Source: an uncultured Bacilli bacterium (GTDB lineage Bacteria > Bacillota_I > Bacilli_A > RF39 > UBA660). Taken from it: a DNA stretch of 64,000 nucleotides. The notes below the pieces were generated by a model. The model worked only from the letters and a program-made list of their open reading frames with translations. It ran no database searches and was not told the DNA's origin. The stretch covers positions 62,001 to 126,000 of the forward strand of contig CAKPHU010000004.1 in the NCBI GenBank assembly GCA_934162125.1, given 5' to 3'. The translations under genes were made by a program, and so were the position numbers. Within the stretch, counting starts at the first letter, position 1, and the number at the start of each line of letters is the position of its first letter. This document shows positions 9,385 to 17,676 of this stretch, piece after piece.

Positions 9385-9681
9385 CTATAGTAATGATTGA
9401 AGTAAAGCAAATAAAACTTCAATTAAATAAAAGAATAAAGAACAGAATATTACAAACACAATAGTTGCTATTGAATAAGTAAACATATCCTTTTTACTTG
9501 TCCAATGTACCTTTTCAATTTCTCCCTTAACGCCATTACAAAAAATCATAAATCTTTCCCATAAAGACTTTTTATTAGTCTTCTTCTCTGATTTTTTTAC
9601 TGGTTTACTTTCTTTTTTTACTTTCTTTTTTGTTTCATCATTAATGCTTTTAACAACCTCTTTTTTCTTTGCCTCAGCCAT
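9385..9681 (-). CDS. secE: Preprotein translocase subunit SecE
   Basis: Essential small clamp subunit of the SecYEG channel. It is 98 aa: a long Lys-rich N-terminal extension (residues 1-38), then the SecE core with the conserved GVKGEIEKVHWTSKKDM and one transmembrane helix (about 68-95). Location next to nusG is universal. The rpmGB gene for L33, usually just upstream in Bacillus, is absent here. It has its own promoter. Confidence 0.95.
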   Translation of the reverse strand: MAEAKKKEVVKSINDETKKKVKKESKPVKKSEKKTNKKSLWERFMIFCNGVKGEIEKVHWTSKKDMFTYSIATIVFVIFCSLFFYLIEVLFALLQSLL

Positions 9682-9736
9682 AATATCATTCTCCTATTTT
9701 TTCTCAAAATAAAAACACTTTTAAGTGCACACTATA

Positions 9737-9765
9737 AAAATAGCACAAACACTTAAAAATGTCAA
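9737..9765 (-). promoter_or_regulatory. Promoter of secE-nusG
   Basis: On the minus strand TTGACA (9765-9760) and TATTTT (9742-9737) are separated by 17 bp. A short CACTTAAAAGTG palindrome followed by T residues lies in the 5' untranslated region near 9713-9730. Confidence 0.7.
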
Positions 9766-9774
9766 ACAATTTCA

Positions 9775-10491
9775 TTATTTTGCAAGCAATACAATCACAA
9801 TCATCACTACAGATATTAAGAAAAGTACTCCAGGTATAACTAAGAAACTAATGAAAGCTCCATCACTCATACTAGAAAGTTGCTTGTATATGCGATCATT
9901 AACTCTACTATTCATTGAGTCATAATCCTTAAACATACTATTAACATCATTGCCCTTAACTAATTGTTTACCCTTCTCATTACCATTTACTTCATTTTCT
10001 AAAGCCACTAAATCTCTCTTCTTTTTTTCTAAAGCAAAGTCTGTAAAATAAACACTTGCGCTTCTCTCAATTACACCTCTATAGTAAGGAATATCTCCTT
10101 CCGGTAAAAACTGAGCAAAATCATCAAAATTACTCTTTAAAAATTCTGGTCTCAAATATTGTAAACAATTTGCATATATCCCAATTTGTAAAAAAGCTGA
10201 TAATCTAATATTCTCTTTAACAATATCTCTTCTAATTTGAAAGTCATCAGGCATTGCATCTAACAAATCAAATCTAACTTGGCTTATTGAATTATTAAGA
10301 ATCTCAATATCATCAGGATCAAATGACTCTATAAAATACCCTTTATCATGGATATATTTCATAGCACTATCTAAATTTAAGAAAAAAGCTCTCAATTCTT
10401 CAGCACTACCACAAGTAGTTAGCCACTTCCCAAGGCTAACGCCAGTAGCGTTGCCATTATCAGTATTATGATAATCAACAAATTCTGTCAT
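9775..10491 (-). CDS. Tail-anchored protein resembling a degenerate kinase C-lobe
   Basis: Not recognised with certainty; 238 aa. Residues 40-70 read like the alpha-E helix and catalytic loop of a protein kinase (LDSAMKYIHDKG, then SFDPDDIEIL where a kinase has HRDxKPxNIL). The catalytic Arg/Asp/Lys residues are not conserved and there is no N-lobe or Walker motif. Residues 213-236 form one C-terminal transmembrane helix, so the protein is probably cytoplasmic and tail-anchored. T7 secretion EssB is also a membrane pseudokinase, and WXG100-like genes occur at 27.4-28.1 kb, but the similarity is too weak to assign. It lies between sigH and secE, where B. subtilis has rpmGB. Confidence 0.55.
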   Translation of the reverse strand: MTEFVDYHNTDNGNATGVSLGKWLTTCGSAEELRAFFLNLDSAMKYIHDKGYFIESFDPDDIEILNNSISQVRFDLLDAMPDDFQIRRDIVKENIRLSAFLQIGIYANCLQYLRPEFLKSNFDDFAQFLPEGDIPYYRGVIERSASVYFTDFALEKKKRDLVALENEVNGNEKGKQLVKGNDVNSMFKDYDSMNSRVNDRIYKQLSSMSDGAFISFLVIPGVLFLISVVMIVIVLLAK

Positions 10492-10543
10492 AGCCTTCTC
10501 ACCCTATTATTATTGTAAAACAAAATCAAGAAAATTACAAATA

Positions 10544-11125
10544 TTAGTACCAAATTTTATAATAACTTTGTAAATATTTTCTTATCTTATAAAGTCTTCC
10601 ATCAACAGTACTAAGAGGAATATCTAATAAACTACTTATTTCATTATATGAAAAGCCATTATACCTCAATTCTAAAACAGCACTATCTTTAATATTAAAA
10701 AGATATTTCATCTGTTTAAAAGTTTCTTCACTTATCATTTCTTCTAAAAATGAAGAACCCACTTTAAAATCCTTTGTTTCTGTCAAATCACAATCAAAGT
10801 CAGCATTATCTAAAACATAATTTTTTTTATTATTAAGTCGCTTACAATAATTATAAAGATGATTATCTATACAATACTTCGCAAAAGTATAAAAAAGAAC
10901 ATCATATGACTCTCTATATGATTTAATTGCATTATCTAAAGCTATCCAGCCTTCTTGAACTAAATCATCAAATTCAACACCATGTTTCTTAACATCAAAA
11001 AAATATTTACTAGCACCTTTTCTAATAACTGGTAAATATTTTTGATACATTATATCTCTTGCATCATCATCATTTTCTCTTATCATTGAAATAACTTCAT
11101 AATCATTTACTTGTCTATAGTCCAT
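10544..11125 (-). CDS. sigH: RNA polymerase sigma factor, SigH type
   Basis: Sigma-70 family factor of 193 aa. Region 2 has VEFDDLVQEGWIALDNAIKS and FYTFAKYCIDNHL; region 4 is the C-terminal helix-turn-helix (ELRYNGFSYNEISSLLDIPL then VDGRLYKIRKYL). Location between rlmB and secE is that of B. subtilis sigH, which controls early stationary-phase, sporulation and competence genes. That makes the assignment likely, and the nearby comK and sporulation genes fit. It lies 8 bp downstream of rlmB. The target promoter sequence is not inferable here. Confidence 0.85.
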   Translation of the reverse strand: MDYRQVNDYEVISMIRENDDDARDIMYQKYLPVIRKGASKYFFDVKKHGVEFDDLVQEGWIALDNAIKSYRESYDVLFYTFAKYCIDNHLYNYCKRLNNKKNYVLDNADFDCDLTETKDFKVGSSFLEEMISEETFKQMKYLFNIKDSAVLELRYNGFSYNEISSLLDIPLSTVDGRLYKIRKYLQSYYKIWY

Positions 11126-11132
11126 AAAACCT

Positions 11133-11831
11133 CTACTTTCTATTACGGACTACCTCATATATCATTATTCCAGAAGCAACTGATGCGTTAAGACTATTAG
11201 TTTTACCATACATAGGTATTTTAACTAAATAATCACATTTTTTACTAACTAATCTAGACATTCCTGATCCTTCATTACCAATAACTAAAGCTATTTTTGA
11301 AGAATAATCTACACTACGATAGTCAACACTATCTAACAACGTTGTACCAACTATCCAAAAACCAGCATCTTTTAACTCATCTATCGTATTAGCTAAATTA
11401 GTTACTGAAACAATATTAACATTATCCAATGTACCAGCACTTGTCTTCATAACTGTACCATTTACTTGAACCTGTCTATCTTTAGGCATCACAATAGCAT
11501 CTACCCCAGCAGCTTCACAAGTTCTAATTATTGCACCCAAATTATGTGGATCTTCTAAGTGATCCAAAAGAACTAAAAACTGTGGAGACATTGCTAAAAC
11601 TTCATCCAAACTTTTATACTTGTAATCCGGAATGGTTAGTATTATACCTTGATGAAGTCCATCTGCCAAACGGTCCATTTCTCTTTTTGACATTGTTTTA
11701 ACTGGACATTTACTTTTTTCAATTAAAGCAATTATTTCATTATCACTAAAATTTTCTTGTAAAATTATTTTTTCAATCTTTCTATTTTTTTCTAACAATT
11801 CTTTTGCTACATTTCTACCATAAACTAACAT
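11133..11831 (-). CDS. rlmB: 23S rRNA (guanosine-2'-O)-methyltransferase RlmB-like (TrmH/SpoU family)
   Basis: SPOUT-class methyltransferase of 232 aa. It has an N-terminal substrate-binding domain (LVYGRNVAKELLEKNRKIEK) and the three SpoU motifs: LVLLDHLEDPHNLGAIIRTC, LVIGNEGSGMSRLV and IPMYGKTNSLNASVASGI. Those motifs form the knotted SAM site. It lies one base after mrnC, as in the Bacillus cysS-mrnC-rlmB cluster. Family members methylate G2251 of 23S rRNA; the exact target here is inferred. Confidence 0.92.
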   Translation of the reverse strand: MLVYGRNVAKELLEKNRKIEKIILQENFSDNEIIALIEKSKCPVKTMSKREMDRLADGLHQGIILTIPDYKYKSLDEVLAMSPQFLVLLDHLEDPHNLGAIIRTCEAAGVDAIVMPKDRQVQVNGTVMKTSAGTLDNVNIVSVTNLANTIDELKDAGFWIVGTTLLDSVDYRSVDYSSKIALVIGNEGSGMSRLVSKKCDYLVKIPMYGKTNSLNASVASGIMIYEVVRNRK

Positions 11832-11832
11832 A

Positions 11833-12207
11833 CTAATCTCCCAAAATATATTTCATTATTTCATCAATTCTCATATTTTTATTTTCTAAATCCAAGTAAC
11901 CAATCAAGGCCTCTAATCCCGTTGCGTACTTATAAGTAACTATATCACAATTCTTAGGATGTGATGTTGTCTTATAATTTCTAGCTCTCTTCACAACATT
12001 AATCTCTTCTTCACTAAGAAATTCTTCATCTATCATCTTTGTCAAAAAGCCAGCCTGGGCAACTGCACTAACATATTTAATAGCTGCTTTTTGTAAATCA
12101 TTAACGTTACTTATACCATTTTTAACTAAAAAGTGCCTAACATAATTTTCATATATTGTATCTCCTAAATATGCTAACACCAAAACATTAACTTCTCTAA
12201 CATCCAT
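11833..12207 (-). CDS. mrnC: Mini-ribonuclease 3
   Basis: RNase III catalytic domain without a dsRNA-binding domain; in Bacillus it matures 23S rRNA. It is 124 aa, with the RNase III motif as VLAYLGDTIYENYVR (residues 9-23; the acidic D15 is the catalytic position) and ATGLEALIGYLDL at 95-107. It lies between cysS and rlmB as in B. subtilis. Confidence 0.93.
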   Translation of the reverse strand: MDVREVNVLVLAYLGDTIYENYVRHFLVKNGISNVNDLQKAAIKYVSAVAQAGFLTKMIDEEFLSEEEINVVKRARNYKTTSHPKNCDIVTYKYATGLEALIGYLDLENKNMRIDEIMKYILGD

Positions 12208-12248
12208 CTACTTCACCTCATACCAAAAGAAAAGAGCTTCCTCTTTTC

Positions 12249-13640
12249 TTACACTAACTCGTAAGTAGTACCTTCTCTCGTATCAATAAGCTTAATACCA
12301 CGAGCTAACAATTCATCTCTTATTTTATCCGCAAGTGCAAAATCTTTATTTTTCTTTGCTTCCTTACGTAAAAGAATCTTCTCATTTATTTCTTTATCTA
12401 AGTCTTCATCAACAGTTTTTTCTTCTTTAACAGTTAAATCAAGTGATAAGACCTTATCATACTCTTTAATTATTGCTAACTTAGTACCATCAGACATATC
12501 TTCTTTTAAAACATCATAAACAAGAGTTAACATATTAGAACTATTTAAATCATTATGAATAGCCTCTTTAAATTTATCAATGTATAAATCATATTTATCT
12601 TTATCTACTTCGTTTTCCTCTAATTTAAGAACTTTAGCTTTTAATTTAAAGTATGCGTTTTGTGCCCCATCCAAAATATCATAACTAAAAGTTAATTGAC
12701 TATGATAATAAGAGTTTAAGCATAAATAACGATAACTTAAAGGATCATAACCCTTTTCTTTTAATAAAGAAACAGTTAAAAATTCTCCCTTAGACTTACT
12801 CATCTTTCCACTTTCATCATTTAAGAAACCTAAATGTACCCAATAATTACACCATTTATGTCCAAGATATGCTTCACTTTGTGCAATCTCATTAGTATGG
12901 TGCGGAAATATGGCATCTTCTGCACCACAGTGAATATCTAGCTTTTCTCCTAAATATTTAATAGAAATACCTGAACATTCAATATGCCATCCAGGATATC
13001 CTCTACCCCATGGAGAATCCCATTGTAATTCTTGATTATTAAACTTAGAATTAGTAAACCATAAACCAAAGTCAAATGGGTTTTTCTTTGCAGTATCATG
13101 TTCTATATCTTCTCTAACCGCAACCATCAAATCTTCGCTATTGCGTCCTGACAATTCATAATAATTAGGGAATTTAGAAGTATCATAGTAAACATTACCT
13201 TCAGCAATATATGCATAACCAGTATCAAGTAATTTTTGAATCATCTTAATGTACATTTCAATATTAGCTGTTGCTGGTGATACAACATCGGGCTTTTTTA
13301 TATTTAGCATCATACAATCATTAAAGAAACAGTCTGTATAATATTTAGCAATCTCCATAGAAGATTTATGTTCTCTCTTAGAAGCTACTAACATCTTATC
13401 CTCCCCAGAGTCTCCATCTCCAACTAAATGACCTACATCAGTTATATTCATAACTCTTTCTACATCATATCCAATAAATCTAAGTCCCTTTTCTAAGATA
13501 TCTTCAGAAATATAAGTACGTAAATTACCAATATGTGCATAATGATACACCGTAGGTCCACAAGTGTACATTTTTACCTTTCCTTCTTCATTTGGAATAA
13601 ATTCTTCAACTTTTTTCGTTAATGTATTGTATATTTTCAT
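12249..13640 (-). CDS. cysS: Cysteinyl-tRNA synthetase
   Basis: Class I aminoacyl-tRNA synthetase, 463 aa. The HIGH motif is YHYAHIGNLRTY, the KMSKS motif is GKMSKSKGEF, and zinc ligands include C28 (MYTCGPTVY), C in HIECSG, and HHTNE. The start is ATG of MKIYNTLTKK, after AGGTGATGAAAGG. The in-frame ATG six codons upstream overlaps the likely transcription start and lacks a ribosome site. Not preceded by a T-box, unlike many Firmicute cysS genes. Confidence 0.96.
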   Translation of the reverse strand: MKIYNTLTKKVEEFIPNEEGKVKMYTCGPTVYHYAHIGNLRTYISEDILEKGLRFIGYDVERVMNITDVGHLVGDGDSGEDKMLVASKREHKSSMEIAKYYTDCFFNDCMMLNIKKPDVVSPATANIEMYIKMIQKLLDTGYAYIAEGNVYYDTSKFPNYYELSGRNSEDLMVAVREDIEHDTAKKNPFDFGLWFTNSKFNNQELQWDSPWGRGYPGWHIECSGISIKYLGEKLDIHCGAEDAIFPHHTNEIAQSEAYLGHKWCNYWVHLGFLNDESGKMSKSKGEFLTVSLLKEKGYDPLSYRYLCLNSYYHSQLTFSYDILDGAQNAYFKLKAKVLKLEENEVDKDKYDLYIDKFKEAIHNDLNSSNMLTLVYDVLKEDMSDGTKLAIIKEYDKVLSLDLTVKEEKTVDEDLDKEINEKILLRKEAKKNKDFALADKIRDELLARGIKLIDTREGTTYELV

Positions 13641-13659
13641 CCTTTCATCACCTGCCATT

Positions 13660-13668
13660 AGTATATCA
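13660..13668 (-). promoter_or_regulatory. Extended -10 promoter of cysS
   Basis: On the minus strand TGATATACT forms a TGnTATACT extended -10. No good -35 is seen at 17 bp. The predicted start lies just before the cysS ribosome binding site. Confidence 0.55.
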
Positions 13669-13689
13669 CAGTCCTAAGAAAAATTAAAA

Positions 13690-15897
13690 CTATTGTTTTA
13701 CTTTATTTAAAGAGTACTCTTCATCAATAATTTTTTCCACTTTTCTGGCTCCAAACTTCTCATATTCCGATAATGAAATAATTTTATCAACAGTTTTTGT
13801 GGAAAAAGACAACCCTCTTTTTTCTAAAGCTGCTTCAACAATCTTTCTAATTGCTTTGCTATCTAAATCATTAAAATATACTACTTTATCAATTCTATTA
13901 ACAAATTCTTCGCCAAAGTATTTACGAATATTATTATCAGCTAAATTATTATTACTCTTAAAACCCACACTCTTAATATCACATCCAATATTAGAAGTCA
14001 TAAATAAAACTACATTTTTAAAACTAATCTTCTCTCCAACTGCATTAGTCATATATCCCGCATCCATTACTTGTAAAAACAACTTCAACACTTCAGGGTG
14101 AGCTTTCTCAACTTCGTCGAGCAACAATAACACATAAGAATTAATTTTAATTTTATCCAAAATATTATTCGCATCACTATAACCAACATACCCTGGAGGA
14201 GAACCTATAATTTTACTTATAGAATGACTTTCCCTATACTCACTCATATCAAGTCTAATAAAAGATTCACTCCCATATAAGTTTTTAGCACACTCTTCTA
14301 CAAATAATGTCTTTCCTACTCCACTTTTTCCAATCAATAAAAAGGATGGACATACTTTTTTACTATCATGAAGCATATATTTAATAATATTTTTAATATT
14401 TTCATCTTGACCTCTAACTTTTTCTGTAATTAATTTCGTAATTTTATTAATATCAGGTTTTCTAATAACTTCGTAAGGTACCATCGATTTTTTTGCCACC
14501 ACATGATAGACAATATCGCTAGTTAAAATTCTTTTTTTATACCCTCTATTATCATTAACAAGCTTATTAAGCTTATCTTCTAACTGATACTGTTCCTCTC
14601 TACATTTACTAGCCTCATCAAATTGATGTAAAACAATATAATCATTCTTTTTCTGTTTCATTGTCTTAATCTTTTTTGTCAACTCACTAATTTTTTTATC
14701 TCTTCCAGATTGTGTCATCATCATTTTAGAACACGCTTCATCTAAAACATCTATTGCCTTATCTGGAAAATGATTATTAGTAATATATCGATCACTTAAA
14801 CTAACAATTAATTTTATAACATCATCACTTATCTTAATATTATGATACTCTTCATAAACACTTCTAATATTAAATAAAATATCTAAAACTTTATCCAAAG
14901 TAGCTTCTTCTACTATTATCTTTTGAAATCTACGATCAAAGGCTTTATCTCCCTCAAAAAATTTACTATATTCCTTTTTTGTAGTAGCACCTATTATTCT
15001 TACTTTTCCTCTTGCTAAATAAGGCTTTAAAATATTAGAAGCGTCAATTGCCCCTTCTGCACCACCAGCACCAACCAAAGTATGAATTTCATCAATAAAA
15101 AGAACTACATTATCATTATTTTCAACCTCTTTAATTATCTTATTAATCCTCTCTTCAAACTCACCTCTATATCTCGTACCTGCTACCAAAGCTGACAACG
15201 ATAAACTATAGACCACAACATTTTCTAATTTTTTAGGAACATCTCCTCTTACAATTCTTCGTACCACTTCCTCCACAATTGCAGTTTTACCAACTCCAGC
15301 TTCACCTATTAACAAAGGATTATTCTTACTACGTCTCAATAATATTTCTAAAACTCTTTCTACTACATCATCTCTACCAATTACTGGATCAAATCCTTCA
15401 TTTAAATAAAGATCATTTAAATTAACTGCATATTCATCTAATTCTTTAAGACTACTGTTACTCTTCTTTGAACAGATAAGGTCATTATCAAACTTATCAT
15501 ATAAAGCATCTATATCAATATTCATTCCCATTAAGACTCTATTTGCTACACCTTCACCTTCTGCTAAAAGAGCTAGAAACAATCTTTCCACAGACACAAG
15601 CCCTTTTTCTTCTCTACTATCTATTGTCGCATTCTCTATCACTCTCTTCAAAAGAGGCGTAAATAAAAACCAATTATTAGACTCCTTTCCAGTACCAATT
15701 ACCTTTATAATTTCTTTTAAATAAACTTCATACGTAATTCCATAATCACTTAATACTTTAGTAATATTCAAATATTTATTATGTAAAATTGCCAATAAAA
15801 GATGTTCTGTTCCCACATAAGGATGTCGAAGATCAGCCATTTCTTTTTTAGCCATTAATAAAACTTTTTGTGCTTCTTCATCAAATCTTGCAAACAC
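13690..15897 (-). CDS. clpC: ClpC-type AAA+ unfoldase
   Basis: Hsp100 ATPase that feeds substrates to ClpP; 735 aa, shorter than usual (about 810). It has two N-terminal Clp repeats (RHPYVGTEHLLLAIL; GLVSVERLFLALL), AAA1 with Walker A GEAGVGKTA, a UVR-like middle helix (residues about 415-450), and AAA2 with GKSGVGKTLF and GSPPGYVGY. SVGF in AAA2 is the ClpP-docking loop position typical of ClpC. Starts at GTG 15897 with AGGAG upstream. The ctsR-mcsA-mcsB genes that normally precede clpC are missing, so CtsR/McsB control is not evident at this locus. Confidence 0.93.
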   Translation of the reverse strand: MFARFDEEAQKVLLMAKKEMADLRHPYVGTEHLLLAILHNKYLNITKVLSDYGITYEVYLKEIIKVIGTGKESNNWFLFTPLLKRVIENATIDSREEKGLVSVERLFLALLAEGEGVANRVLMGMNIDIDALYDKFDNDLICSKKSNSSLKELDEYAVNLNDLYLNEGFDPVIGRDDVVERVLEILLRRSKNNPLLIGEAGVGKTAIVEEVVRRIVRGDVPKKLENVVVYSLSLSALVAGTRYRGEFEERINKIIKEVENNDNVVLFIDEIHTLVGAGGAEGAIDASNILKPYLARGKVRIIGATTKKEYSKFFEGDKAFDRRFQKIIVEEATLDKVLDILFNIRSVYEEYHNIKISDDVIKLIVSLSDRYITNNHFPDKAIDVLDEACSKMMMTQSGRDKKISELTKKIKTMKQKKNDYIVLHQFDEASKCREEQYQLEDKLNKLVNDNRGYKKRILTSDIVYHVVAKKSMVPYEVIRKPDINKITKLITEKVRGQDENIKNIIKYMLHDSKKVCPSFLLIGKSGVGKTLFVEECAKNLYGSESFIRLDMSEYRESHSISKIIGSPPGYVGYSDANNILDKIKINSYVLLLLDEVEKAHPEVLKLFLQVMDAGYMTNAVGEKISFKNVVLFMTSNIGCDIKSVGFKSNNNLADNNIRKYFGEEFVNRIDKVVYFNDLDSKAIRKIVEAALEKRGLSFSTKTVDKIISLSEYEKFGARKVEKIIDEEYSLNKVKQ

Positions 15898-15985
15898 TAA
15901 TCTATCATCTCCTACTTATAATTTTAAGTATTATAAGTACTTTTAATCAACAAATTACATACCCAAAAATAAGACAATAATAAAC

Positions 15986-16012
15986 AAAAAAAGAAGCCAA
16001 ATGGCTTCTTAT
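15986..16012 (-). terminator. Terminator after the transporter gene
   Basis: On the minus strand AAGAAGCC-ATTT-GGCTTCTT is followed by a T-run. It separates the transporter at 16015 from clpC. Confidence 0.9.
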
Positions 16013-16014
16013 AA

Positions 16015-17562
16015 TTATAGTAATATTAATATTAAGAAAACAATTAATAAAACTGCTAAAAATTCAAGTAAGAATTTCCAGATTGTTTTCATCCATTTTC
16101 CATATGAAACACCTAAGTAAGAAAGTGTAACCATAAGAATTAAACTTGTTGGAGCAAATAACATTGTAAATCCATACATTGATTGATAAATAACTTCAAG
16201 TATAGAATTAGCACCTGTATCACTAATTAAAGCTACTACATATGGTACAACTCCTTGAGCTGCATATTCAGCACTTACGTTAAAGATACTTGTAAGAATA
16301 CCAGTAAGAGCTACACCTAAAGCACTAACAAAGTTAAGCTTAGTAACTCCACCAACGATAGCCTTATAAATATTTAATTGGAATGGATGATATACATTGA
16401 TTACTAAACAAGTATAAAGAAGAACAGCAATAATAGCACATGGTAATGCTTTCTTTAATCCATCTTCCATACCATCTAATACATCATCAAATTTAACTTT
16501 ATATACTAAAGCTAAGAATAAAAGCATAAATCCTAAAGCAAAAATATAATCAATAAGAGTCCATGCTCCAAATGCATTAACTGTACCTAGTAACTTACCA
16601 AATAATTCAAATCCAAATAATTTGAAACTAGTAACATTAGTTTTTGCAGTATCAAATGCAGTAACACCAAAGCTCTTAGACCATGGCATAAATGCAAGTA
16701 CAAGTACTACAAATAAGATTGAAAATGCTACTATAAATGGCCATACTGAATGTTTTCCAGTAACAGAATCAGGAACAATAGCAGAATCATAATTCTCTTT
16801 AGAATCTTCTTTTACTACTTCCTTAACTATAATAACTTCTTCTTCTTTTTTAGCTGCTTTTGTATTTTTCTTAGATGCAGTCTTAGTAGTTTTAGTTGTT
16901 TTTTCTACCTTAACTGTTGTCTTTTTAATTTCCTTTTCTTCACCAGCTTTAGCTTTACTCTTCTTAATATATAATAGTGTATTAACTATTAATAATATTA
17001 AACCTACTACTAAAATAACTACTTTAGTAATTACTTCTGAAGTAAAATCTAAACTTAAAAGTGATTTAAGTAAATATGTATTATCATATCCATATGTACT
17101 ACCAGCAACTCCTAGCATTGTAGGACCAACCAATGTTAAAGCTACAACAATTTTATCAAATCCCATTAATAAAATAACGGCAGCTAAAAATGGAAAAAGT
17201 GCAAGTAATGCTATTTGGAATCCACCAATTGAAGTTAATACTGCAAGTAATAACATAATAATAATTAATCCAAACTTTTCAGTTCCTTTAAAGATATGAG
17301 CAACTTTCTCTAAGAAAGTACGATATGCTGGAATCTTATTAAGAACACCATAGAAAGCACCAATTGCTAATATGTACATTGCAATATAACCAAAATATGA
17401 CAATACTGTAACAGGATAATTTACTATATCAAATAATCCCATTTGTACGCGTCCTTGATCTACTACTCCATTTGAATAAACAGCAGCTGGTATTATCCAA
17501 GAAAGTAATAAGAACACTGCAACAGCAATAAGAACGACTTTGATTGTATTGTGTTTCTTCAT
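16015..17562 (-). CDS. Multi-spanning transporter, YfcC/DcuC-like
   Basis: Integral membrane protein of about 515 aa with roughly 12 hydrophobic segments in two halves. The N-terminus (VLLIAV-like helix ending SWIIPAAVYSNG) resembles the YfcC/DcuC/ArcD group of anaerobic C4-dicarboxylate and amino-acid carriers; the substrate cannot be read. The halves are joined by an unusual Lys/Thr-rich charged loop (about residues 200-260), probably cytoplasmic. The start is MKKHNTIK, after GGGAGG; the upstream in-frame ATG overlaps the promoter. It sits alone between lysS and clpC with its own promoter and terminator. Confidence 0.6.
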   Translation of the reverse strand: MKKHNTIKVVLIAVAVFLLLSWIIPAAVYSNGVVDQGRVQMGLFDIVNYPVTVLSYFGYIAMYILAIGAFYGVLNKIPAYRTFLEKVAHIFKGTEKFGLIIIMLLLAVLTSIGGFQIALLALFPFLAAVILLMGFDKIVVALTLVGPTMLGVAGSTYGYDNTYLLKSLLSLDFTSEVITKVVILVVGLILLIVNTLLYIKKSKAKAGEEKEIKKTTVKVEKTTKTTKTASKKNTKAAKKEEEVIIVKEVVKEDSKENYDSAIVPDSVTGKHSVWPFIVAFSILFVVLVLAFMPWSKSFGVTAFDTAKTNVTSFKLFGFELFGKLLGTVNAFGAWTLIDYIFALGFMLLFLALVYKVKFDDVLDGMEDGLKKALPCAIIAVLLYTCLVINVYHPFQLNIYKAIVGGVTKLNFVSALGVALTGILTSIFNVSAEYAAQGVVPYVVALISDTGANSILEVIYQSMYGFTMLFAPTSLILMVTLSYLGVSYGKWMKTIWKFLLEFLAVLLIVFLILILL

Positions 17563-17580
17563 AATTAACCTCCCACTATA

Positions 17581-17609
17581 ATTATAACTATCCATTTTTT
17601 ATTTTACAA
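17581..17609 (-). promoter_or_regulatory. Promoter of the transporter gene
   Basis: On the minus strand TTGTAA (17609-17604) and a perfect TATAAT (17586-17581) are spaced 17 bp. Confidence 0.8.
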
Positions 17610-17652
17610 GCTTTTACCCCCATTTTTTGCTTGTTTTTCTTTATATAAAAAG

Positions 17653-17674
17653 AAAAAACTACTAAAAAGTAGTC
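17653..17674 (-). terminator. lysS terminator
   Basis: On the minus strand GACTAC-TTTTTA-GTAGT is followed by TTTTTCTTT, directly after the lysS stop. Confidence 0.8.
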
Positions 17675-17676
17675 TT

